DNA of 64,000 nucleotides from Palsa-504 sp963795795 (lineage in GTDB: Bacteria; Actinomycetota; Actinomycetes; Streptosporangiales; Streptosporangiaceae): NCBI GenBank assembly GCA_963795795.1, contig CAWCJS010000015.1:124001-188000 (forward strand), given 5' to 3'. A model generated the notes under the pieces. It worked only from the letters and a program-made list of their open reading frames with translations. It did no database searches and had not been told where the DNA came from. This document shows positions 9,287-16,564 of the stretch, piece by piece. Every line of letters begins with the position of its first letter. Position 1 is the stretch's first letter. The position numbers were made by a program, and so were the translations under genes.

Positions 9287-10179
9287 AGGCTCACGCTTTC
9301 CCTGATGCCGGCGAACAGGTCATCTTCCGGCAGTTCGCTATCGACGACAGACCTAGCCAGATGATAGTCCTCCGTGGGCCAGGCGGCTTGCTGCACCTCG
9401 ATCGGGCAGCGGAACCAGAACCCTTCCGGGTCCACCTGGGTGGCGTGCGCCTTCAGCGCCTCGTCCCTGACCTCGAAGAACTCGCCGCACGGCACCCGCG
9501 TCGTGATCTCGTGCTCGCGCCACTGCTCGCCGCGCTTCTTCGCGCGTTCCTCCCACTCCTCGAAGATCTTGGTGTAGGGCGACTCCAGGCCGCGGCGGAG
9601 CATCTCCTCGTGCAGCGCGACGAACTTCCCGCCGTGGAACGACACGAAGTAGTAGAGCTTGAGTGGCTGCCAGGGCTCACCGGAATCCGGGTACGCGTCC
9701 GGGTCGGCCGCGGCCTCGAACGCCGCCACGCTGACCCGGTGGGTCATGACGTGATCCGGGTGCGGGTAGCCGCCGTTCTCGTCGTAGGTGAGCATCACGT
9801 GCGGCCGGAACTCGCGGATCGCTCGGACCAGTGGCTCGGTCGCCTCATCCAGCGGGGTCAGCGCGAAGCAGCCTTCGGGCAGCGGGGGCTTCGGGTCACC
9901 TTCCGGCAGCCCCGAGTCGACGAACCCGAGGAACCGGTGCTCCACCCCGAGGATGTCCCGGGCCCGGGCCATCTCCTCCCGCCTGACCCTGGCCATGTCG
10001 GCCTTGATCTCGGGGCGGTCCATGGCCGGATTGAGGATGTCGCCGCGCTCGCCACCGGTCAGCGTGCAGACCAGGACCTGAACGCCCTCGCTGGCGTAAC
10101 GCGCCATCGTGGCGGCGCCCTTGCTCGACTCGTCGTCCGGGTGCGCGTGCACGGCCATCAGCCGAAGCTGGCTTCCCAA
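9283..10179 (-). CDS. mca: Mycothiol S-conjugate amidase
   Basis: Cleaves the amide bond of mycothiol S-conjugates of electrophiles and drugs, releasing a mercapturic acid for export and recycling the glucosaminyl-inositol part. It belongs to the LmbE/PIG-L zinc-dependent deacetylase family: the zinc motif HPDDE is at residues 12-16 and a second metal/catalytic HPDH motif lies near residue 140 (GGYPHPDHV). The length of 298 residues fits Mca, and the C-terminal extension (FEEWEERAKKRGEQW...) fits Mca better than the deacetylase MshB. The TTG start at 10179 has an AGGGAG site about 6 bases upstream. The gene marks the organism as a mycothiol-producing actinobacterium. It is divergent from greA. 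Confidence 0.93.
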   Translation of the reverse strand: MGSQLRLMAVHAHPDDESSKGAATMARYASEGVQVLVCTLTGGERGDILNPAMDRPEIKADMARVRREEMARARDILGVEHRFLGFVDSGLPEGDPKPPLPEGCFALTPLDEATEPLVRAIREFRPHVMLTYDENGGYPHPDHVMTHRVSVAAFEAAADPDAYPDSGEPWQPLKLYYFVSFHGGKFVALHEEMLRRGLESPYTKIFEEWEERAKKRGEQWREHEITTRVPCGEFFEVRDEALKAHATQVDPEGFWFRCPIEVQQAAWPTEDYHLARSVVDSELPEDDLFAGIRESVSL

Positions 10180-10330
10180 CAGGGTCTCCCTCGTTTGACT
10201 GTGCCCGTCCCGGGGAAAAACCCCGGCACCCCCCGCGAAGCGGTGCGCATCCGACCACGCCGCCTAGTCCCGCAACACCCGTTTACCAGTCGGACATTCC
10301 CACGGCACGCGGTTGGTAGAATTCCGCATT

Positions 10331-10350
10331 TGACTAGATCGCTCTAGTCA
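10331..10350. promoter_or_regulatory. Perfect inverted repeat in the mca-greA intergenic region
   Basis: TGACTAGA and TCTAGTCA flank a 4-base centre, giving a perfect 8-bp inverted repeat about 90 bases before greA and about 150 bases before mca. It could be an operator for a dimeric regulator or a small hairpin in the greA leader. Nothing else is identifiable in 10180-10439 apart from the greA ribosome-binding site AAGGAG. Confidence 0.45.
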
Positions 10351-10439
10351 CCGACGCTTGTTAGCCTCAGCAGATTACGCCCGAGGACCAAGGTGGTCCC
10401 GCGGACTACCGAAGGCCCGCGCAGTACCAAGGAGCATCC

Positions 10440-10940
10440 GTGACCGAGACTCGCGACGACACTGTGACCTGGCTGACCCAGGAGGCGTACGACCGGCTCA
10501 AGTCCGAGCTCGACTACCTCTCCGGACCCGGGCGCATTGACATCGCGCAGAAGATCGAGGCGGCCCGGGACGAGGGTGACCTGCGCGAGAACGGCGGGTA
10601 CCACGCGGCCAAGGACGAGCAGGGCCAGAGGGAGGCCCGGATCGTCACGCTGCAGCACATCCTGGAGAACGCCCGCGTCGGCGCCCCGGCGCGCACCGAC
10701 GGGGTGGTCGGCCCGGGCATGACGGTCACGGTCCGGTTCGTCAAGGACGACGACGAGGTGACGTTCCTGCTCGCCTCCCGCGAGGAGAGCGGCTCGCCGA
10801 TCGACGTCTACTCGCCCCGCTCGCCGCTGGGCGCCGCGATCATGGGCAAGAAGGTCGGCGAGAAGGCCACCTACTCCCTGCCGAACGGCCGCGCCAACAC
10901 CGTCGAGATCCTGGAAGCCGTCCCCTACGCCGGGGCCTAA
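10440..10940 (+). CDS. greA: Transcription elongation factor GreA
   Basis: A 166-residue GreA/GreB-family factor that enters the RNA polymerase secondary channel and stimulates cleavage of backtracked transcripts. The N-terminal coiled coil contains the conserved tip region with acidic residues (AARDEGDLRENGGYHAAKDE), and the C-terminal FKBP-like domain ends with a typical SPLGAAIMGKKVGE segment. GTG at 10440 is preceded by AAGGAG at a good distance. The gene stands alone and is followed by a strong hairpin. Confidence 0.95.
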   Translation: MTETRDDTVTWLTQEAYDRLKSELDYLSGPGRIDIAQKIEAARDEGDLRENGGYHAAKDEQGQREARIVTLQHILENARVGAPARTDGVVGPGMTVTVRFVKDDDEVTFLLASREESGSPIDVYSPRSPLGAAIMGKKVGEKATYSLPNGRANTVEILEAVPYAGA

Positions 10941-10954
10941 AAGCCTTCTTTATG

Positions 10955-10995
10955 CCGAACGGGCGGTGGTATCACTCACCGCCCGTCGGGCTTTA
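10955..10995. terminator. Bidirectional terminator between greA and the MFS gene
   Basis: A 10-bp perfect stem, ACGGGCGGTG (10959-10968) pairing with CACCGCCCGT (10977-10986), has an 8-base loop and a short T run. It lies between two convergent genes and can serve both. Confidence 0.75.
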
Positions 10996-11011
10996 CGAGG
11001 GCCTGCCCGGC

Positions 11012-12631
11012 CTATGACACGAGTTCCGGTTCCTGGCTGGGCGCCTGCTCGGCGGGCGCCCGCCCGCGCAGCGGGACTTCCTTGATGAACAAGGCGAGCA
11101 CGAAGATGAGCGCCGCGGCCGGCAGCGCATAGACGAAGACCGCCTGGACGGCGTGCGCGATGGCGAAGAACACGTCGTGCCTGATCGGTGCGGGCAGTGA
11201 GTTGACGGTGGCCGGGTTGACCGCGCCGCTGCTCGCGCTGATGTGCACGCCGCCGCCCGCGGCGGCCAGTGATTCGGTCAGCCGCCGGGCGAAGACGGCG
11301 CCGAACGCCGCCACGCCGAGCGAGCCGCCGATCTGCTGGAAGAACATCCGCGCGCTGCTCGCTACGCCCATGTCCTTCTGCTCCACGCTGTTCTGCGCGA
11401 TCAGCGACACCATCTGCATGAGGAAGCCCATGCCGAGGCCGAGGACCACGTAGAAGATCGCCGAGGTGATCCGGGTGGTGCCGATGCCCAGGTTGGTGAG
11501 CAGGTACATGCCCAGGCCCATGATGGCGCCCCCCAGGATCGGGAAGATCCTGTACCGGCCGGTCCTGGTGGTCACCTGGCCGGCCACGATCGAGGTGATC
11601 GTGACCCCGATCATCATCGGGGTCAGCATGAGCCCGCTCACGGTCGGCGACGCGCCCTGGACGGTCTGCTGGTACAGCGGCAGGAACGTCATCGCGCCGA
11701 ACATGGCCAGGCCGGTGAGGAAGGTCAGCGCCATCGTGAGCGAGAAGTTCCGGTTCTTGAACACGTGCAGCGGCAGGATCGGCTCGGCCACTCGCCTCTC
11801 GACCACGCCGAACCCAGCGGCGGCCGCTACCGCCAGCAGGCCCAGGCCGATGATCTGCGCCGAGGCCCAGGGGTACTCGGTGCCGCCCCAGGTGGCCAGC
11901 AGGACGAGTGCGGTGGCGGCCACGCCGAGCAGGATGCCGCCGAGGTAGTCGACCCGGTGGCTGACCCGCTTGGCGGGCAGGTGCAGGGTGGAGACGATGT
12001 AGACCAGCGCCAGCCCGCCGACCGGGAGGTTGATGTAGAAGATCCAGCGCCAGGAGAAGTCGGTGGTGATAAACCCGCCGACCAGCGGGCCGCCGATGGT
12101 GGCGAGCATCATCACGACCATCATGTAGCTCATGTACTTGCCGCGCTCGCGCGGTGACACGATGTCGCCGAGCGTCGCCATCGCGCCGACCATCAGGCCG
12201 CCTGCGCCCAGGCCCTGGACCGCGCGGAACGCGATCAGCTCGGCCATCGAATGCGACTGACCGGCCAGCGCCGAGCCGGCCAGGAAGATCAAGATCGCGA
12301 TGATGAAGAACCTCTTGCGGCCGTACATGTCGCCGAGTTTCCCGTAGAACGGCGTCACGACCAGGGACGCGAGGATGTAGGCGGTCACCACCCAGGACAG
12401 GTGGGCGACCCCGCCCAGGTCGCCGACGATCCGCGGCAGCGCGGTGCTCACGATGAGGTTGTCCAGCATGGCGAGCAGAATGGCGAGCAGGAGCCCCGGC
12501 AGGACGATCATCACCTCGCGCGGTGCAAGAAACTGCCCGCCCCCGCCCGGCAGCGCTTGCCCGTTCGGGCCAGCTGCGGCCGCCCCAGAGCCGCCCTGCC
12601 CGTTCCCGCCAGGCCCCGTTACCTCCGCCAC
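11012..12631 (-). CDS. DHA2-family (EmrB/QacA) MFS drug exporter
   Basis: A 539-residue major facilitator with about 14 hydrophobic segments, the count expected of the drug:H+ antiporter-2 family. Signature motifs are present: LDNLIVSTALPRI in TM1, GKLGDMYGRKRFF (motif A) in the TM2-3 loop, and the antiporter motif C-like GGPLVGGFI. The first 35 residues are Gly/Ala-rich and cytoplasmic. The GTG start has a GGGAG-type site upstream. It is divergent from a TetR gene, and two related palindromes lie in the shared promoter region, so it is very likely repressed by that regulator and induced by its substrate. The substrate cannot be inferred. Confidence 0.92.
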   Translation of the reverse strand: MAEVTGPGGNGQGGSGAAAAGPNGQALPGGGGQFLAPREVMIVLPGLLLAILLAMLDNLIVSTALPRIVGDLGGVAHLSWVVTAYILASLVVTPFYGKLGDMYGRKRFFIIAILIFLAGSALAGQSHSMAELIAFRAVQGLGAGGLMVGAMATLGDIVSPRERGKYMSYMMVVMMLATIGGPLVGGFITTDFSWRWIFYINLPVGGLALVYIVSTLHLPAKRVSHRVDYLGGILLGVAATALVLLATWGGTEYPWASAQIIGLGLLAVAAAAGFGVVERRVAEPILPLHVFKNRNFSLTMALTFLTGLAMFGAMTFLPLYQQTVQGASPTVSGLMLTPMMIGVTITSIVAGQVTTRTGRYRIFPILGGAIMGLGMYLLTNLGIGTTRITSAIFYVVLGLGMGFLMQMVSLIAQNSVEQKDMGVASSARMFFQQIGGSLGVAAFGAVFARRLTESLAAAGGGVHISASSGAVNPATVNSLPAPIRHDVFFAIAHAVQAVFVYALPAAALIFVLALFIKEVPLRGRAPAEQAPSQEPELVS

Positions 12632-12673
12632 CTGCCCGCTCCCTTCCCGTCCGCGGCTTCACCGGCTACACTT

Positions 12674-12726
12674 ACTTACCGGTCGGCAAGTTAATATGCT
12701 AGGCTCTACCTAACCGGCCGTCAAGT
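12674..12726. promoter_or_regulatory. Paired TetR-type operators between MFS exporter and its regulator
   Basis: The first site (12674-12691) is ACTT-A-CCG-GT-CGG-C-AAGT, a near-perfect dyad with a 2-base centre. The second (12709-12726) is a degenerate copy, CCTAACCG-GC-CGTCAAGT, centred 35 bases away. Together they span the core of the 142-base divergent promoter region, as expected for a repressor controlling both its own gene and the exporter. Confidence 0.7.
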
Positions 12727-12773
12727 AAATTACGGCCCCAGCTCCGCAAGGGAGTTCGAGAGGCAGGCGAGGG

Positions 12774-13379
12774 ATGCACGACGACGCGGCGACAGGCGCG
12801 GCACGCTCGCGGGGCGGACGGGAGTTACGCCGCGTACCGATACCCGGTCCCGGGTGCAGAAGGTCGCGCTGGAGCTGTTCGCCGAGCAGGGCTACGAGAA
12901 GACCTCGCTGCGCGAGATCGCCGAGCGCCTCGGCGTCACCAAGGCTGCGCTGTACTACCACTTCAAGTCCAAGGAAGACATCGTCCACAGCTTCACCGAC
13001 GACTACTTCGCCGAGATCGACGATCTCGTGGACTGGGCCAAGGATCAGCCGCGGACCGACGTCACCCGGCGCGAGATCCTCCAGCGTTACGTGGGCATCG
13101 TGCTGGCCGGCAGTGAGGTGTTCCGCTTCCTGCACCAGAACCAGGCCTCGGTGCAGGCCATGCAGGCGGGCAAGGACCGGTTCGCGCGCTTTCGCGGCCG
13201 GCTGGACGCGCTCGTCGACGTGGTCGCCGGGCCCGATGCCCCGCTGCGCGACCGGGTCCGCGCCACCGCCGCCGTGCTCTCGTGTCGGCGCGACCTACAT
13301 GTTCTACCTGGAGGAGGTCGACGACCCGGACAAGCTGGGGGCGATCATCCTGGAACTCGCCACCGACCTGATCCGCTAG
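12774..13379 (+). CDS. TetR-family regulator of the MFS exporter (two compensating frame breaks)
   Basis: The helix-turn-helix region is intact in one frame (VQKVALELFAEQGYEKTSL, then LREIAERLGVTKAALYYHF), but neither end is in that frame. The ATG at 12774, preceded by GAGAGG, opens a different frame; one missing base near 12823-12826 would link it to the HTH. The C-terminus GATYMFYLEEVDDPDKLGA lies back in the first frame after one apparently extra base near 13283-13286. Correcting both gives 201 residues, normal for TetR. A shorter reading from GTG 12854 is possible but lacks a ribosome-binding site and the first helix. It most likely represses the divergent exporter. Confidence 0.8.
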   Translation: MHDDAATGAARSRGGRELRRVPIPGPGCRRSRWSCSPSRATRRPRCARSPSASASPRLRCTTTSSPRKTSSTASPTTTSPRSTISWTGPRISRGPTSPGARSSSVTWASCWPAVRCSASCTRTRPRCRPCRRARTGSRAFAAGWTRSSTWSPGPMPRCATGSAPPPPCSRVGATYMFYLEEVDDPDKLGAIILELATDLIR

Positions 13380-13390
13380 GGCCTGATCAC

Positions 13391-13885
13391 TCAGGGCTGT
13401 GCCTGGGTCGCGGCGCGGACCAGGGGGAGGATCCGGTAGGGGACCTGAGCGGCGAGTGAGATGAGGGTGGCGGACCGGACCACCCCCTCGGTAGAGACGA
13501 TGGAATCGAGCACGCGCTGCAGGTCGGCGTTGGAGCGCGCGACCACGCGGCAGAGCATGTCGCCCGCGCCGGTGATGGTGTGTACCTCGAGCACCTCCGG
13601 GACGGCGGCGAGCCGTTCCGCCACGGGATCGTGCCCGCCGGCCTGGCGTATCTCCAGCGTGATGAACGCGGTGACCGCGTAGCCGAGCGCCGCGGGATCC
13701 ACCTCGGGCCCGTATCCGGTGATCACGCCGCGCTCCCGCATCCGGTCCAGCCGCGCCTGCACCGTGCCCCGGGCGACCCGCAGTCGCCGGGACGCCTCGA
13801 GCACGCCCACCCGCGGCTCGGCGGCGAGCAACTCGATGAGCGCGGCGTCCAGCCGGTCGATCGGCTCAGGTCCGGGGCTAGTCAT
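13391..13885 (-). CDS. Lrp/AsnC-family transcriptional regulator
   Basis: A 164-residue regulator. An N-terminal winged HTH (LIELLAAEPRVGVLEASRRL, then RVARGTVQARLDRM) is followed by a C-terminal RAM/AsnC ligand domain with the VLEVHTITGAGDMLCRVVA strand-turn signature. These proteins form octamers and sense amino acids. I start at ATG 13885 because the DNA-binding domain follows at once; longer reading upstream is non-coding in character. It is divergent from the HPPD gene, 102 bases apart, so tyrosine or phenylalanine catabolism is its likely target, as in several actinobacteria; this is inference. Confidence 0.9.
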   Translation of the reverse strand: MTSPGPEPIDRLDAALIELLAAEPRVGVLEASRRLRVARGTVQARLDRMRERGVITGYGPEVDPAALGYAVTAFITLEIRQAGGHDPVAERLAAVPEVLEVHTITGAGDMLCRVVARSNADLQRVLDSIVSTEGVVRSATLISLAAQVPYRILPLVRAATQAQP

Positions 13886-13987
13886 CGTGTACAGAGATAC
13901 CACCGCTCGTTCGGTATAAATAGGCAATGTGACTAGCGTACGCGCACATGGTTGCGCAGTTTGAAGCCTATTCCGCATGCTATCGGC
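13886..13987. promoter_or_regulatory. Divergent promoter region between AsnC-type regulator and HPPD gene
   Basis: The 102-base spacer includes an AT-rich core (TATAAATAGGCAATGT) unlike its flanks and is the only place for both promoters and any Lrp/AsnC site. No convincing Shine-Dalgarno sequence precedes the HPPD start. No single operator stands out. Confidence 0.4.
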
Positions 13988-15094
13988 ATGACCACGCCAT
14001 CGCAGGACAGCTTTCCCATCGTCGGCATGGACGCCGTGGTGTTCGCGGTCGGGAACGCGAAGCAGGCGGCGCACTACTACTCGACCGCGTTCGGCATGCG
14101 GCGCACCGCCTACCGCGGCCCGGAGACCGGGTACCCGCACGAGACGGCGCACGTCCTGGAGTCGGGCAGCGCGCGGTTCGTGTTCCGCGGCCCGGCCAGG
14201 GCCGGGACCCGGCTAGGCCGTGGGGTGGCCGCGCACGGCGACGGGGTGACCGACCTGGCGCTCGAGGTCACCTCGGCCGAGGAAGCCTACGATTACGCGG
14301 TCTCCCACGGCGCCACCGGCCTCGAGGCGCCGCACATCTGCGAGGACGAGGCCGGCAAGGTCGTCGTGGCGGCCATCGCCACGTACGGCGATACCAGGCA
14401 CACGCTGGTGGAGCGTTCTGGGTACTCGGGGGCGTACCTGCCCGGGTACGTGCCCGCGCCGCCGATCGTCGCCCCCGGGCCGCGCGCGTTCTTCACCGAG
14501 ATCGACCACTGCGTCGGCAACGTCGAGCTGGGCCAGATGGACGAGTGGGTGGACTTCTACCACCGCGTCATGGGCTTCACGAACATGAAGGAATTCGTCG
14601 GCGACGACATCGCCACCGAGTACTCCGCGCTGATGAGCAAGGTCGTCGCGGACGGGAGCCGCAAGGTGAAGTTCCCGCTCAACGAGCCTGCGGTCGGCAA
14701 GCGCAGGTCGCAGATCGACGAGTACCTGGATTACTTCGGCGGTCCGGGGGTCCAGCACATCGCGCTGGCCACCGACGACATCGTGGCCAGCGTCCGGGCC
14801 ATGGCCGCGGCGGGTGTGGAGTTCCTGGCCACCCCGGGCAGCTACTACGACGACCTCGGCTCGTGGGTCGGCGAGACCCGGGTCCCCTCCGATGAGCTGC
14901 GCGAGCTGGGCATCCTGGCGGACCGGGATGAGGACGGGTACCTGCTGCAGATCTTCACCCAGCCCGTGCAGGACCGGCCCACGGTGTTCTTCGAGCTGAT
15001 CGAGCGGCACGGGTCGCAGGGCTTCGGCAAGGGGAACTTCAAGGCGCTCTTCGAGGCGATCGAGCGGGAGCAGGCCCGGCGCGGCAACCTGTAG
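13988..15094 (+). CDS. hppD: 4-hydroxyphenylpyruvate dioxygenase
   Basis: A non-haem Fe(II) enzyme converting 4-hydroxyphenylpyruvate and O2 to homogentisate and CO2 in tyrosine breakdown. It has 368 residues in two vicinal-oxygen-chelate domains. The three iron ligands are visible in the C-terminal domain: His in DHCVGN (about residue 173), His in QHIALAT (about 256) and Glu in FFELIER (about 334). The C-terminal gate helix GFGKGNFKALFEAIEREQ is intact. ATG 13988 is preferred over a TTG at 13952 because it starts just before the first domain. The divergent AsnC-type gene is its probable regulator; homogentisate dioxygenase is not in the window. Confidence 0.95.
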   Translation: MTTPSQDSFPIVGMDAVVFAVGNAKQAAHYYSTAFGMRRTAYRGPETGYPHETAHVLESGSARFVFRGPARAGTRLGRGVAAHGDGVTDLALEVTSAEEAYDYAVSHGATGLEAPHICEDEAGKVVVAAIATYGDTRHTLVERSGYSGAYLPGYVPAPPIVAPGPRAFFTEIDHCVGNVELGQMDEWVDFYHRVMGFTNMKEFVGDDIATEYSALMSKVVADGSRKVKFPLNEPAVGKRRSQIDEYLDYFGGPGVQHIALATDDIVASVRAMAAAGVEFLATPGSYYDDLGSWVGETRVPSDELRELGILADRDEDGYLLQIFTQPVQDRPTVFFELIERHGSQGFGKGNFKALFEAIEREQARRGNL

Positions 15095-15143
15095 GCGCGA
15101 CCTGCGCCAGGTGCGCAGGCCCGCGATAACGACATAGTGTCGA

Positions 15144-16562
15144 ATGGTGCAGCCATCAAACCAGCCTCCCGCCGTCGCCACCCTGGGCGAGTTGCGCGCG
15201 AGCGGCCACGTCCATCGCAGCGTCAAGGAAGAGATAAGGAACAACCTGCTCGCCATGTTGCGAGCCGGGCAGGACCCGTTCCCTGGCATCGTCGGGTTCG
15301 GCCAGACCGTCCTGCCGCACCTCGAGCGGGCCCTGATCGCGGGGCACGACATCATCCTGCTCGGGGAACGGGGTCAGGGTAAGACCCGCCTCATCCGCAC
15401 GCTGTCGGGATTGCTCGACGAGTGGACCCCCACCGTGCGGGGCTGCGAGATCAGCGACCACCCCTACGCACCGGCCTGCGCGCGGTGCCGCAGGCTCGCC
15501 ACCGAACTCGGTGACGAGCTGCCCGTCACCTGGAGGCACGCCAGCGAACGGTACGGCGAGAAGCTCGCCACCCCCGACACCAGCGTCGGCGACCTGATCG
15601 GTGACATCGACCCGGTCCGGGTCGCCGAGGGCCGCACGCTCGGCGACCCCGAGACCATCGCCTTCGGGCTGGTGCCGCGGACCAACCGGGGTATTTTCTC
15701 CCTGAACGAGCTGCCCGACCTGGCCGAGCGGATCCAGGTGTCCCTGCTCAACGTGCTGGAGGAACGAGACATCGGCATCCGCGGCTACGCGCTGCGGCTC
15801 CCCCTGGACCTGCTGCTCGTGGCCAGCGCCAACCCCGAGGACTACACCAACCGGGGACGGATCATCACGCCGCTGAAGGACAGGTTCGGCGCGGAAATCC
15901 GGACCCACTACCCCCTGTCCCTGGCCGACGAGCTCACCTTGATCAGGCAGGAAGCCGACCTGTCGGGCGACGCCGAGCTACCCGAGCACCTGGTCGAGGT
16001 GATCGCGCGGTTTACCAGGAGCGTCCGCGAGTCGCCCGCCGTGGACGCGCGCTCCGGCGTCTCCGCGAGGTTCGCCATCGCCGCGGCGGAAAGCGCCACC
16101 GCCTCGGCGGTGCGCCGGTCCGCGCTCGCGGGGCTAGCTTCGGAACCGCCGGTCGCCCGGGTCTGCGACCTGGCCCCCGTGGTCAGCACGCTGCGCGGCA
16201 AGGTCGAGTTCGAGGTCAGCGAGGAAGGCCGGGAAGAGGAGGTGCTCGGCGCGCTGCTGCGCCGGGCGATCGCGGACACGTTCCGGTCGCACCTGGGCAG
16301 CGTCGACCTGTCCGGCCTGCTCGCCAGGTTCGAGGACGGCGGCACGGTCGAGGCCGGGGAGCTAGTCCCCGCTACCGAGCTCCTGCGCGGTATCGGCGAC
16401 GTCCCCGGGCTGGCCAGGATCATGTCCAGGCTCGGCATGGACGCCGGCGATGAGTCCTTCGGGCACGCGGCGGCGGCCATCGAGTTCACCCTGGAAGGCC
16501 TGTACCTGATGCGCCGGCTGTCCAAGGACAGCGCGGACGGCACGAGCCTGTACCGGACCTGA
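15144..16562 (+). CDS. Magnesium-chelatase-like AAA+ ATPase (BchI/MoxR type)
   Basis: A 472-residue AAA+ protein. Walker A GERGQGKT lies near residue 74, the Walker B/sensor region around NELPDLAERIQVSLLNVLEE, and the sensor-1 Asn in ASANPEDYTNRGRII. Between Walker A and B a Cys-rich insert (CEISDHPYAPACARC) could bind zinc, which is not typical of true BchI. It is followed after two bases by a VWA protein gene, the usual MoxR-VWA pairing, in which the ATPase remodels or loads metal into a target. No chlorophyll or cobalamin genes are nearby, so a magnesium chelatase role is unlikely. The target is unknown. Confidence 0.88.
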   Translation: MVQPSNQPPAVATLGELRASGHVHRSVKEEIRNNLLAMLRAGQDPFPGIVGFGQTVLPHLERALIAGHDIILLGERGQGKTRLIRTLSGLLDEWTPTVRGCEISDHPYAPACARCRRLATELGDELPVTWRHASERYGEKLATPDTSVGDLIGDIDPVRVAEGRTLGDPETIAFGLVPRTNRGIFSLNELPDLAERIQVSLLNVLEERDIGIRGYALRLPLDLLLVASANPEDYTNRGRIITPLKDRFGAEIRTHYPLSLADELTLIRQEADLSGDAELPEHLVEVIARFTRSVRESPAVDARSGVSARFAIAAAESATASAVRRSALAGLASEPPVARVCDLAPVVSTLRGKVEFEVSEEGREEEVLGALLRRAIADTFRSHLGSVDLSGLLARFEDGGTVEAGELVPATELLRGIGDVPGLARIMSRLGMDAGDESFGHAAAAIEFTLEGLYLMRRLSKDSADGTSLYRT

Positions 16563-16564
16563 CC

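Noticed and set aside
13936..13943. GCGTACGC palindrome in the asnC-hppD spacer
   Set aside because: Eight-base self-complementary words are common at this base composition; not enough to call an operator.
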